From Chromera velia (Eukaryota; Sar; Chromeraceae): a DNA stretch of 55,355 bases. Where the stretch lies: contig JAHBMJ010005279.1 of assembly GCA_018398765.1 (NCBI GenBank), positions 6,579-61,933 of the forward strand, given 5' to 3'. Under the pieces are notes generated by a model. It saw only the letters and a program-made list of their open reading frames with translations, was not told the origin of the DNA and ran no database searches. A program made the translations under genes and the position numbers. Below are positions 1-23,495 of the stretch, in pieces. Each line of letters begins with the position of its first letter. Position 1 is the stretch's first letter.

Positions 1-29
1 CCCCCCATCGAGTCACGTCGTCTCCAACA

Positions 30-400
30 CAGTGTCAGGAGAGCGATGGCTTCTCCCTTCATTCATTCTTGCGGGGGCAGCCACAGGAGGGCAACAGTCT
101 CTCTTTCGGTTTCTATTAACGATGCAGACGCTGTGGGAGACCAGCAGCATCGGTCTTCCCCTCCTTCCAGTCTGTCATTCAATGCAGCGCCCCCCAGGAG
201 AGCGACAGTCTCTTCCTCCAGTCACGTCTGTCGATGCACTGCCAGACAGAGGAGAACAACATCCTCTCCCTCCTGTCAGTTTGATCGCTACAAACAGAGG
301 AGAGCTATATTCTCTCCCTCTGTTCTGTTCTATCATAGCAGACAGAGGAGAGCAACATTCCTCTTCCAACAGAGTGGACTCCAAAGTAGGACTTAGTGGA
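30..400. repeat. Degenerate minisatellite, block 1
   Basis: Several imperfect copies of a unit built around GACAGAGGAGAGCAACAG, then TCTCTCCCTCC and a pyrimidine-rich CAGTTCTGTC. The unit starts with GACAG and ends with CTGTC, so neighbouring units can form small hairpins. Reading frames on both strands here are by-products of the repeat (R/S/P-rich, different in every frame) and are not taken as genes. Confidence 0.7.
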
Positions 401-1737
401 ATTCAAAGTGACTTTTAAATTTACTATATTCTAGCTTCATTATAAAGTAAAACTAGGTTACTTAAAGCAATCTAAAGTTTTTTAGAGCATTTAAAATCGC
501 TACTTCTGTGCGAATCTGCTCAAATATGGTCAAAAGACTGGTTGATTAGCTAAGGTGCATCGTGGGAAAAATTACGATCACCGCGGCACGTGGAAGTTAG
601 TGAATGTTACCTGCAAAAAAATACACAGGCACAACACTAATAGATATGCTCAACAGCAATGTTTAGCGCCGCCAATCAAGTACAAAGAATTGCTTCTTCT
701 GCAAGGGAAACAGTGCAGGAAGGAGGGCTTCACAGCTAGGTTGGACAGACCAGACAGAAGACGGTCAGCAGGGGTCGGAGAGGATTCCTAAGAACAGAGC
801 ACAGAGACAACATAATTTTATTTACAAAAAACTCACACTACATGGCATAAAAGCTTGCAAATCGTTCTACGTGTGTCAATGAGAAACTGTAAAAAAGAAG
901 GACAGGTCTGTAGGTAGATCCAGATGTTCAGAGGGAGACCAGTACGGAGTGCCACAAATGAGAAAGGATGAACAAGTAAGTAGCACTTGCATCGGGATAG
1001 TATGGACCGCTTTGAAAGACTGACACACACGGAGCAAGTGGAAGACATTCAAATGCATGAAAGCTGAGTGATTGGTCTGGGTGGAAAAATGTCTGGCACG
1101 ACTGAGAGCTGTGCAAAGCTTCAGAAGAGGCGATCAAAAAATGGAGACTCTCCATCGACCCTGTCCTAGTGACCTCCCTTGTGCGTTTTCGTCAAGCTCC
1201 TAGCAGGACAAAGAAGCTGGATGCTAAGCAAATCATTATACAAAGCGAGAGAGCAAGCCGCGCTTCCTTAACTGACCTGCAGGTGTTCCCAAATCTCCAT
1301 CTACCAACACTTGCAAACATGGAGGGACAGGCGTTCACGCTTTGTGCAGTCAAGGAAGCACTTCTGTCCAGCTTATTCTGTACGCACAAGGTTCCAAGGA
1401 CAAAACCAAGAGCCTAAGAAGCAGCGGGTCCGGACAGGCTGACCTGGGGGTTGACCCTGGGGCTCCCAAGACTGTGACCTGCAAGGAAAGAGTAAGGAGA
1501 GCGATGAAGGCAGCAGTACTTTAATACTTAGATAAGGCCGGCAGCCCTTCCCCGCTTGAACAAGAGGAGAAGCAGCAAGCAGGAAGACGTTAGAAACAAG
1601 ATCAAGACGGCTGGTGTCCACTGGATCCACCTCCAAGCTCCACTTCGTGCCGACCCGAGGTGACCCAGCAACTGTTGTTATAGCCGTCTCCTCCAGAGCC
1701 CCGAAAGTGCACTCCCAAAAAAAAAGTCAAAACCGAG
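401..1737. other. Unassigned spacer
   Basis: No gene, RNA gene or clear repeat recognised. All reading frames are short and lack family signatures. The repeat pattern of the flanking blocks is absent, so this may be an insertion into the minisatellite field. Confidence 0.4.
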
Positions 1738-1794
1738 AAAACGCTCTGTCAGACATCTTCTAAGACCATCAGAAGACATCTGACAGAGCGTTTT
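1738..1794. repeat. 24-bp inverted repeat with 9-nt loop
   Basis: Left arm 1738-1761 and right arm 1771-1794 are complementary over 24 bases with two adjacent mismatches. The loop is AAGACCATC. The arms start AAAACGCTCTGTC and close with GACAGAGCGTTTT. The right arm runs into a T-rich end, so a transcript would form a strong stem followed by U residues. Function unknown. Confidence 0.85.
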
Positions 1795-1894
1795 TTGTGG
1801 TAACATTTCTGTCGGAAAAGTCTGTTTGCTCAGAGGTTCAGAACTCCGCAGTTTTGAACCTGTGGACCTTCAAGACGGACAAGAGACTTCAAAC

Positions 1895-4230
1895 CCGATT
1901 ATTGGCCGACAGAGGCAAAGTCTGCCCCAAGGAGATGGAGGAGAGCAACATTCTCTCTCCCCTTTCAGTTTTGTTCTAGGTTCTGTTAAAGAAGACAAAG
2001 GAGGGCAGCAGTCTCTGCCTCCCACTCCGTTCTATTGAGAAAGATAGAGGAGTCTCAGAGCATGAAGAAGTCACATCAGAAGGCTCTCCCTCCTTTCAGC
2101 TAGTCTTTTAGTTCAGAACTGTCAAAGAAGCCTTAAAAGGAACAGAGCAGCGATCGATCTGCCCCAACTGTCAGTTTGAGGTCCGTCGATGCAGACAGAG
2201 AAGAGCATCAGTCGCCCACTCCGACCAGGTCTGTCGACACAAACAGAGGAGCCTGAAAACATATAGCAGTCGCTTCCTCCTCAGAAAGTCTCCGTCCGGT
2301 CGAAGTAGACAGAGGAGGACAGCAGTCTCTCCCATCGTTCAGTTCTGTTTGTGAAGACAGAAGAAAACGGAAGTCTCTCCTTCAGTTCCGTTCTGATTTA
2401 ATTCGTTCCGTTTATGAGGACAGAAGAGAGTAAGACTCTCTCCCTCAGTTCCGTTCTGTTGGTGACGGCAGTAGAGAGCAGGACTCTATCCCTCAGTTCC
2501 GTTCTGTCCGTAAAGACCGCAGAGAGCAGGACTAAGTCTCGTTAAACAAATCTTCTCGATCTGTCTATAAAAATAGCAGAGAGCAGCAAGCTCCTCCCTA
2601 GTTTGAAGATTCGTTCTGTCTATAAAGACAGAAAAGAACAACCGTTACGGTCTCACGGGCAGGTGAGCTTCCCTCCTCTCACTTCTGTCAGTGAAGACAG
2701 AGGAGACCATCATTTCCTCTCAGCGTCGATTTCTGCCGATGAAGCACGACGAAGGCAGATGAGAGCATTATTGTCTCCCTCCATTCAGGTCTGTCAACGC
2801 AGACAGAAGAAAACAGTGTGTGTTACTGTAGTTTTCCCTCATACAGACTGGGCCTTAGGAATAGTTACTGTTGCGTTCTGTCGGCGAAAACAGAAGAGAG
2901 CCACAGTCTCTCCCTCACTTCCGTTCCACCTCTAAAGAAAGAAGAGAGCAAGAGTCTCTTCCTCAGCCTGGTCATTCTCTGAAGGCAGACGAGAGCAGCA
3001 GTCTCTCACTCAGTCCTAAGGCTTTCTGTGACAGTCGGCGAAGACAAAAAGTTTTAACGAACAGCACTCTCTCCGCCAGTTCCCGTCAGTCTGTGAAGCC
3101 AGATCCCCCTCAATGACATGCAGTTCCGTTCTGTCTCTTGAAACAGAAGCGGACACTATCAGGAGCTAGGTCAGGAGTTAGCAGCGGTCTCTCCCTCTGA
3201 TACAGTTTTATTCAGTCTCTCAAGATAGAAGAGAGCAGCAATCTGTCTTTCAGTCCCGTTCAGCGCGCCGTTCAGTCTCTGAAGACAAAAGTGGACAGAA
3301 GATAGCAGCGGTCTCTCCCTCTGACTGAGTAACAGACTGTTTCGTTTTGTATGTTTCTTAAGACAGAAGAGAGCACTCCTGCTACAACAGTCCCTCTCGG
3401 TCTCTTTCTCAGTTCCGTTCAGTCTGTGAAGACGAAAAAGAACGCTAAAAAGAACGGCTGACCTAAACAGTCCCTCTCTAAGCTTTGTTCTGTCGATGAA
3501 GACAGAAGAGGGCAGTAGGAGAATCTGATTCTATTTCAGACGAGCCTCTCCTTTAAGTGGCATTTGAAGGTTCTGGTAATGAAGACAGAGGAGTCTCAGA
3601 GCAGCACTCCCTTTCCGTGTCGAGTTCCGCCGACAAAGGCTGGCGAGAACGGCAGGGTTTGAGGTCTCTCTACAATGGCATTCAAACAGGAGAGAACAGA
3701 ATTCTTATCTCCTGCTCCTCCTACTCTGTTCAAGCATGGCCGACAGAGTCTGACGCTGAGGAGAGTGTTACAAACACACGTTTCTTCTTCCATTCCTGTC
3801 TGTTGAGTCAGACAGAAGAGAAGTCAACACGGTCAGCAGTCTCTGATAATTGCGTTCAGTTTGTCATTCCAGACAGAGGCTAGAGACAGAGGAGAATAAC
3901 AGCTGCCTTTAGCTACCTCATCCTCCATTTGGTCGATGGAGACAGAAGAGAATACCCCCTTCATGTTTGTTAAGGCACTCGGAGGTCTTTTAGAGAGAAA
4001 CATTCTCTTCCTCCAGTCAGGTCAGAGACTTTGTTGACGAAGCTTTACACAGAGGAGGATAATGCGCCTTCCTTTCGTTCAGGTCTGTCAATAAAGATAG
4101 AAGAGAGTATCCTACTTCTCAGAAGCTCTGCAGGGATTCCGTTCGCCTATGTAGGCAGAAACATAGGAAGAGTCAGGAAGATAATAGTTTCGATCAAATG
4201 CAGTCAATTAAAGTAGACACTGTTACACAC
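1895..4230. repeat. Degenerate minisatellite, block 2 (~48-bp unit and variants)
   Basis: Dozens of imperfect copies of a unit with core GAAGACAGAAGAGAGCA, then GTCTCTCCCTCAGTTCCGTT and CTGTC. Where well preserved (2383-2540), CAGTTCCGTTCTG recurs at 48 bp, or 63 bp where a 15-bp insertion is present. Units degrade towards 4200. No gene is called in this block. Confidence 0.8.
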
Positions 4231-4465
4231 TCTCTCAAAAGAGCACCATTATATCCCATATGTATTTCAAAATAATATGGTTTAAGCGTTCTTAAACGCT
4301 ATGGTCTATACACTGGACTTTTGAGACTGTTTTATAGTAATCCCAAACTGCATGTAGGTCAGACTCGTTCTTTTGCTAGACGCCAGTATCATACATTGAG
4401 CCCTGTTACCCCCAGAGACTTTTTGGAGGTATATGGAGGCCTCGCCGATAGTGAGTATTTGGGGG

Positions 4466-4655
4466 GTTGCGGTTCAAGTTGTCCGAATATATAAGCGGAT
4501 CGTTTTGCGATCCGCGTTATATCGGTCTGACTAGTCCCGCTTGCGTGCTAGTAAGCCTTAAATGGCTCCTGAGCCGCAGTCACCGCATCCGTCAGCAAGG
4601 GCCTCCGATATACCCGAGTCTAGCGGCTATCTGTGATATAGCAGCCTGCGAGGAA
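4466..4655 (+). repeat. 190-bp direct repeat, copy 1
   Basis: Starts GTTGCGGTTCAAG and ends GCCTGCGAGGAA. It matches copy 2 (5075-5264) over the same length with roughly 90% identity by eye. It contains a perfect hairpin (GCGGATCG / CGATCCGC). GGTTCAAGT resembles a pol III B box, so a SINE or tRNA-derived origin is possible, but no cloverleaf folds. Family unknown. Confidence 0.85.
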
Positions 4656-5074
4656 TGAGTTGGCGTTAGTAGGCTCTGCGTGCGAAAGCCGGTGTTCCTC
4701 GTCAGGCTCAGCGAGTCGGCCGATTCCGCGGGCTTAGCGCCTAAGGACTGGCCCGGCCCGAATTTATCCCGAGGCGGCTTTAAAAAGTGGTAAGATGGGA
4801 ATAAATTTAACCTCTCGACTGACCAATTCGATCAAAAGCTGGAGAAAGCAGTTAAGTTGTACTTAACTAGCCAAGAACTCCACCTCTCGCTCTCATCGCG
4901 ACGGACTCGATTCTTAAATCGAGATCCTTTTTTGTTTGCCCTCCCTCCCACCTCTTTTCCCCCTTCTTAGTCATGGGCAGCCATACATACACCCCACTCA
5001 CCCATCCGGCAAACTAGATCTGTCCGCACGGGTTGATCACGGTGGTGGCGTTAGCTACGACTTTCTCATAGGGA

Positions 5075-5264
5075 GTTGCGGTTCAAGTCGTCCGAATATA
5101 TAAGCGGATCACAAAACAATCCGTGTTATATCGGTCTGACTAGTCCCGCTTGCGTGCTAGTAAGCCTCAAATGGCTCCCGAGCCGCAGTCACCACATCCG
5201 TCAGCAAGGGCCTCTGATATACCCGAGCCTAGCGGCTATCTGCGATATAGCAGCCTGCGAGGAA
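5075..5264 (+). repeat. 190-bp direct repeat, copy 2
   Basis: Second copy, 609 bp downstream of copy 1 in the same orientation. Differences are scattered substitutions, except inside the hairpin, where the loop reads as the reverse complement of copy 1. A GC-rich stretch, an (AT)n tract (5298-5316) and a CG-alternating tract (5334-5348) follow, then the upstream region of the helicase gene. Confidence 0.85.
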
Positions 5265-5744
5265 CGGAGGGAGGGGCGGCGCGGCCCCGGGGGGCCCCAA
5301 TATATATATATATATTAATAGCTCGATCCCTCCCCGCGCGCGCGCGGCGCCCTTCTCACAATGTGCATTTTTACCCGTCGATTCAAGACTGAAAAGATCG
5401 AACTTCAATTCAACTAATCGAGCCCTAATTGAGTGCAATCACAGCAGTAGTCTCTCGTATATAAGGCAGTAAGTGATTTTGACTGACTGATTGGTTTACA
5501 GTCTCATACACTCGTGGAAAGCCCTTTGAGCTGGCGGGGTGTTCGGGAAGCACCGCATTTTCTCCCCGTCTGCCGTCTCTTCATGGCGATCCTAAGGATG
5601 TCTTTTTCTGTCTTGTATCGGTGCTTTTTTGTCGTCACAGCGCGCTCTCTTTCGCAAGCGAGCCACATCCGATCGTGAATGTGTGAGTTGATCCTTTTTG
5701 TGTATTAAGAGGAGACATTTTGCGTCCTCTCAAGAGAGAAAGAC
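5265..5744 (+). promoter_or_regulatory. Upstream region of the MOV10-like gene
   Basis: No gene in this stretch. It lies directly before the chosen start ATG (5745) and must contain the promoter and 5' UTR of the helicase gene if the start is right. No convincing TATA box at a fixed distance is visible. The assignment rests on position only. Confidence 0.3.
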
Positions 5745-17703
<11,959 letters not shown>

Positions 17704-20102
17704 GGTAATGCAGGGAGGGCACTGGTGAGGTTTCCTCGCGTTTTTATTCCTTTCCTTTGTGCCTTCAGGGGTGATGAACGAATTTGGAACTGGAAAGAGT
17801 TAATGGTAGAGTCAGACCTTAATGAATGAAGTGGGGGGTGGGTGGGCCCAGGAATGGGCGGGCAGATTTGTGATTGACGAGTCAGTCTTCTAAATTTGGA
17901 AGAGGAACAGAAAGAAACGGGAGAAGAAGGTGGATGGGGGAATAAAACTCAACGTGAATTGTGTAGAAATCACCAAGAGGATGTGGCGGGTGGGTGGGAT
18001 GGTCCGTCTGAATTTTTTCCAGGGGACACACAGTGGGCACTCAGTCATCGAAGCAGAAAGAGACAAGAACGGAAGAATCTGGAGAAACCAATCGAAACTC
18101 ATAATGGGTGAAACTGAGAGAAAGTCAGAAAAAATACTAGGCTATCTCTGCAAGGAAGTCGATTTGAGTGCTTGCCTTGCACACCTCAATTTGTGGTCTG
18201 TCTTCCTTTACTGCTTGTTACGCACTAGAGTAACGCGATGGTAGAGTCTTCTCTGTGACAATCTCTCTTCCATTTGTTTCTTTCTGTCTGCTTAGTTCTT
18301 CGTTTGTTTCTTTCTTTCTGTGTGTCTCCATCTCTCTCGCCGTTTCTCTTCTTTCCTGTTTGTATATTTGGGCGCGCACGCTCTGGTGGGTTTTATCCCT
18401 CTGTCGGCTGACGTCAGCGGCTTGAAAAACAGACACAGAGTTCGACAGAGACGCAGACGCGTTGGAGTGACAAAAAAGAATGCATGAAAGACAGAAAGAG
18501 AGCGAAGAACAAACAGAAGGATTGGTCCGCGCCTGACCGAAAGCGGCTTTCTCTCTCTCTCTCTCTCTCTCTCCCTCTCTCTCTGTCACAGAGGAGTGAC
18601 AAAAGACGGAAGGAGCTCCTTTGGCTCAGGAGATAGGCGAGAGACTGAGACTGAGAGAGAGAGAGAGAGAGATTCGTGTACCCTATTGGAGCGTCGGGTC
18701 GGTCACTCAGTCAGCAAATGCAGTGCGAGCGAGCGAGAGAGAGAGAGAGAGAGAGAGTAACCTGGCTTTGCTGTTGCTGGGCCTGGGTTTCGATTCGGGC
18801 GGGAGGGGGGGAGGCTTTCTCTGATGGGCGGAGGGAGGGAGCCCTTAAGTAAATAAGTACGTCTGGTAATGGAAATGAAGTAAAAAAGCATGAAGAAGAT
18901 TGAAGAAGGCAGGCAGGTGATCTGGCGAGCCCGATTCATTTCGTGCTTGCTCGAGAAGCGAATGAAGAAAGCAAGGGAGGGACATCCGAAAGACACACAT
19001 CTGGGGAAGCACAGGTAAGTGACTTGATTGCTCACATCGAACAGTCTTGTTCGCATCGTGGGCTTACACCGCCCTGTCTCTCTCCGTTTTGTACTTCCCT
19101 TCCCTCCTCTGTTCTCCTGTGGGCTCGAAGAGACAGAACGACTGCAGACCAGAACAAGGGACTTCTGTGGTAGCTGCATGCAAGTCTACCATTTCATGTT
19201 GCAATTCTTCGACTGCACCTGACAAGAAAGAAACGAAAGAAAGAACAGCGAAGAGGCTGGAATGTCTTAGGACGCAATTGAGACAGGGAGGGTAAGCTCG
19301 TACTCCGTTGCAGAGATCAAAGTCGCCGCTGTCCATGTTTGTCTGTCTAGGCAGCCTCTTGCTCTGGATTTTTGGACCTTGGGAGGAGGCAGTCGTTTTC
19401 CTTTCTTTGTTTCTTTGTGTGTTTTTTCGTGTCTTCTTGTAGAGACCAACAATCGGATTTTTTCCCTTCACATGATTTATCCCCTTTCTGTCTTCTTTCT
19501 AACTCGGTTATCTCTTTCTGCTGCATTGCTGGGTCACTGGTCTCCCGTCTTCCGTCTGAAAAAAAAAAACATGATACTTTATCTTGGCGTGAGACTAGCT
19601 GGCGCTGCATGTTTGCACCGTTGGTGTTGGCGTGCATTCCGCTTTTGGGTCTGATACGTAAGCACTGCAAGTTTTGTGCTTCTTCTTGCTCCTTCCTCTT
19701 CTCCATGGAATGAATATTTCTGATGGTAGGGGTGTGATTGCGCGAGAAGAGGGGTGTCAGCAGTGACACAAAAAAACAAATCGTCTCTGCGTGGACGGAG
19801 AGAGGGAATAATTTATGGAGTGGAAATGCGAGAGAGAGTAACCAGCAGTCCTGTCGAAAAAAGGAAGAAGAAAAACATAAAAAAAAGAATTTGTGCATTC
19901 CCGAACACTGATCTGTGGCGATTCTGTCAACCATCCATGGCACACGAACCAAGCTGCTGCTCGCTTTACAGTGCGTGGGGAGACAGAAGGAATTTTCGTG
20001 AAACGAAATGTGAGAAGGAAGGAAGAAGCGTGCAGGCACAATTTGGGAGCTGGAGCACATGCATCTGTGTCTGCCTGTTCACCTCTTTCAACGTCCGACT
20101 TC
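17704..20102. other. Intergenic, no gene recognised
   Basis: Lies between the helicase stop and the GACT array. It contains CT runs near 18549-18585 and GA runs near 18652-18671 and 18737-18757. All reading frames are short and of biased composition. It should hold the helicase 3' UTR, whose end cannot be placed. Confidence 0.4.
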
Positions 20103-20834
20103 CTGCCTGCCTGCCTGCCTGCCTGACTGACTGACTGACTCACTGACTGACTCACTGACTGACTCACTGACTGACTCACTGACTGACTCACTGACTGACT
20201 GACCGGACGGACTGACTGACTGACTGGACGGACTGACTGACTGACTGACTGACTGACTGGACGGACTGAATGACTGACTGACTGGACGGACTGACTGACT
20301 GACTGGACGGACTGACTGGACTGACTGACTGACTGACTGGACGGACTGAATGACTGACTGACTGGACGGACTGACTGACTGACTGGACGGACTGACTGAC
20401 TGACTGACTGGACGGACTGACTGACTGACTGACTGGACGGACTGACTGACTGACTGACTCACTGACTGACTCACTGACTGACTCACTGACTGACTCACTG
20501 ACTGACTGACTGACTGGACGGACTGACTGACTGACTGGACGGACTGACTGACTGACTGACTGGACGGACTGACTGACTGACTGACTGGACGGACTGACTG
20601 ACTGACTGACTGACTCACTCACTGACTGACTCACTGACTCACTCACTGACTCACTGACTGACTGACTGGACGGACTGACTGACTGACTGACTGACTGACT
20701 GACTGACTGACTGGACGGACTGAATGACTGACTGGACGGACGGACTGACTGACTGACTGGACGGACTGACTGGACGGACTGACTGACTGACTGGACGGAC
20801 TGACTGACTGACTGAATGACTGACTGAATGAATG
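20103..20834. repeat. ~730-bp tetranucleotide array (CTGA/GACT) with higher order
   Basis: Starts as CCTG repeats, becomes CTGACTGA, and alternates between blocks containing CTGACTGACTCA and blocks containing GACTGGACG. Periodicity is therefore 4 bp with interruptions at irregular multiples. The Ser-Gln-Ser-Val frame on the minus strand is an artefact. Confidence 0.95.
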
Positions 20835-23495
20835 TTTCTTCCTCTGTCGGATGGTGAGGGGAGTGTTCGTTCAAGCTGACCGAAACAGAAACGTTCAGGT
20901 GGCAGCCTGCTCTAGCAAGTGAGAAAAAGCAACGCAGACAGGCAAACACACATTGAGGTATACAGATACGAAAGAAACGAAAGAGAGCGCATCTTGTGCT
21001 CACCGACACACTGAAAAGGCTGACAAAAGCGGAGAGAGATATGCAGGGTATGTTTCCCTTTCCTTCCACCTCCTCTTCCGTCCTCCCATGCAAATAGCGA
21101 CTTATTTTATTTTCGTCTTTTTCTTTCGTCCTACCGATACCCTTCCTTGGGCCTCTTGCTGACTGGCTTCCAAGCTTCATACATTACTTTTTTTGTTGAA
21201 GACTTCAACGCTAAAGAAAAAAAACAGCGCTGCAAGAACAGGCTGCACACGCCATTGGTATGTTCGTGTGATTTGTCGATCAACTTAGGGGCGAAAGTCT
21301 GAAAAGAAATCCGCGAAGGAAGTGAACAAAGGGGGAAAGGAGAACAAAACACCTGCTGCAGAGCCGAACGAAATGAGCCGAAGACGCGACTTTCATGTTG
21401 ACCTGTTTTTTTTTTTCATTGCTATCCGCTGCACGTTCCTCTTTTTGTTCCTTACCGGGAGAGGCTGACGGATCGATCCTCCCTCCCTGTTGAACGAACA
21501 TGCCCGACCAGTGACTACGACGGAGTCAATTTCCGGAAGAGCGTAAGAAGAGATGGAACGACTCAGAAAGCGAAAAAGACATCCAATCAAGAGAGAAGAA
21601 GTACAAGGGAAGACGCGTCAGGCCCACACCCCATGACCCTTTTGCTTCGTTGGACAAAGACATTGAAAGACGGGAAAGAGGTAACCAGCCAGCCGGCCGG
21701 TCGGTCAGTGAGCCCGTGAGGTTGCATTGGCATGAGGGTTACCTGTCTTCTTTCTTTTGCCTCCGCAGAGACATGCAGCTAGGCAGATAGAGAGAAACAT
21801 TCTTTGCCACACTGCCCGAAGGTAAAGGTTTGCGATCGCATTTCGACCCTTCGGGCGTTGACGTTTCTCTCTCCACTCTTTCTCAATTTCTTCCGGTCCC
21901 GCAGATCGATGGAGCGATGTGGATGGGATGGGATTGGATGGTAGAAAGACAGGGGAGGGGAATCGTTTGGGATTGGCTGCGAAAGATTTGTCGGCTGTCG
22001 AGCTTCTGTCTCCGAGCATGGGGAGCTGGGTTATTGGGTTTGTCGTGTCATTTCCCTCTTGTTATCATTCGTTGTCGCCCTGTCTTCGTCCACAATGACT
22101 CTACGTTGTTTTTTCAATCTTTTTATTTTCTATCTCCCTTTCTTTCTTCGTCGCCTTCATTTGATCTTCATTCATCTTCTTCTCTTTCTCCTTGCTAATT
22201 TGTTAGCACTTCTTCTTCTCCTCTTCTCAGACGGCCGGTTGTCTCTCTCTTTTCCACTTAAATTCGTTTCCTTTATCCTTAGCGTAAAGGAATTATTGTT
22301 CAATTAATTTCCGAGAATCGTCTTACGGCACTGTACACATAGGAAATCTAGAATTCATTACATACCCAAAAAAACTAAAGAAAAAAAGCTTGTTACTCAA
22401 ATTTTCCTAAAATATTTGCTTTGTTGGCTTAAAAAAAGTATTAATGGGAGTGTTTACTTTAATTGATAATTTGATACTAGATTTGATAACAGCAACCCAT
22501 AACAGCTAGGTACAGTTGGGGGGGAGGAAAAGAAAATACAATACGTACTAAGACCATGCAGGTAGCTATAACAACTAGTATAACTAGAATTTTATGGAAT
22601 TTTAAGCTAGGATTATACTTAGGATTATACATGAATTAACATGAACTTCTCTTGGGTTTTGAGCATGCTTTAGGACATTAATCGATCGATCTCTGTGGTG
22701 GGTTTGCAGGTCTGACTGAATATTGAATCTCAGAATAGGATAGGATTAATATCTGGAGGATTGGCCTCCTGCCCCAATGCCGAGCGCTCGACGTGTGGTG
22801 TCCAGGAAAAGCACATACACGCGTCGGACCTTCCTGGCTGGCCTGCACAGGCCAAAAAGAATTAGTCTCAGTGTATCTCGGTGTGAACCAAGTAGGAAAT
22901 AGACATACAAGGGATTACAAGGGATACTTAATTACCATCCCTGACCCCGCTCATTCATCGACCTGCTTCGGCATGCTTTTGTCCTCCTTCATCCTTTTCG
23001 TGATCGTGAACGCTTTTCCACTCGATTAAAAACGAAAAAATGATTTTAGCTGAAATCTAACATAATCCCTCATTTTGAATAGTAATGATGATGATGATGA
23101 TGATGATGATCGATAGTGAGGATAGTACTCGCGCTTTACTCCGAAGTACGTCGGCGCGCAATGCGCGCTCACTCTCAATTATCTTCTCACTTCTCACATC
23201 TTCTTCTCACTGGACCATTAATTCTTTGCACCATTTCTCTGTCCTCAGCTTCTCTGCCTCCATGCACCCACCTCCACTCCACTCTCTCTTCTATCTGTAA
23301 GTACCAATGAACGTATTAGTACTACAGATCGAAATGCATTTTGCCACTCGACCGCACACGTCATCAAGGAATGGAAAGAAGGACATCGACTGAACGCGTC
23401 TCGTCAACCCGACCTACCTGCACAAAAGACGCTCCCGTCTCCTTCTTATCTGCCCGTCCTTTCTTTCCTATTGGCTTTTGCTTTCCCTGTCTTCT
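20835..23495. other. Intergenic, upstream of the striatin-like gene
   Basis: No gene recognised. The part from about 22290 to 23080 is AT-richer than its surroundings. A (GAT)n microsatellite lies at 23085-23111. The last few hundred bases must contain the promoter and 5' UTR of the next gene if its start (23496) is right. No TATA box stands out. Confidence 0.35.

Noticed and set aside
5046-5100. tRNA-like segment with a CTCATAG loop and GGTTCAAGT
   Set aside because: A weak anticodon stem can be drawn, but the T stem does not pair and no acceptor stem forms.
20088-21180. Minus-strand Ser-Gln-Ser-Val frames of up to 330 codons
   Set aside because: Translation of a tetranucleotide array with no non-repeat domain.
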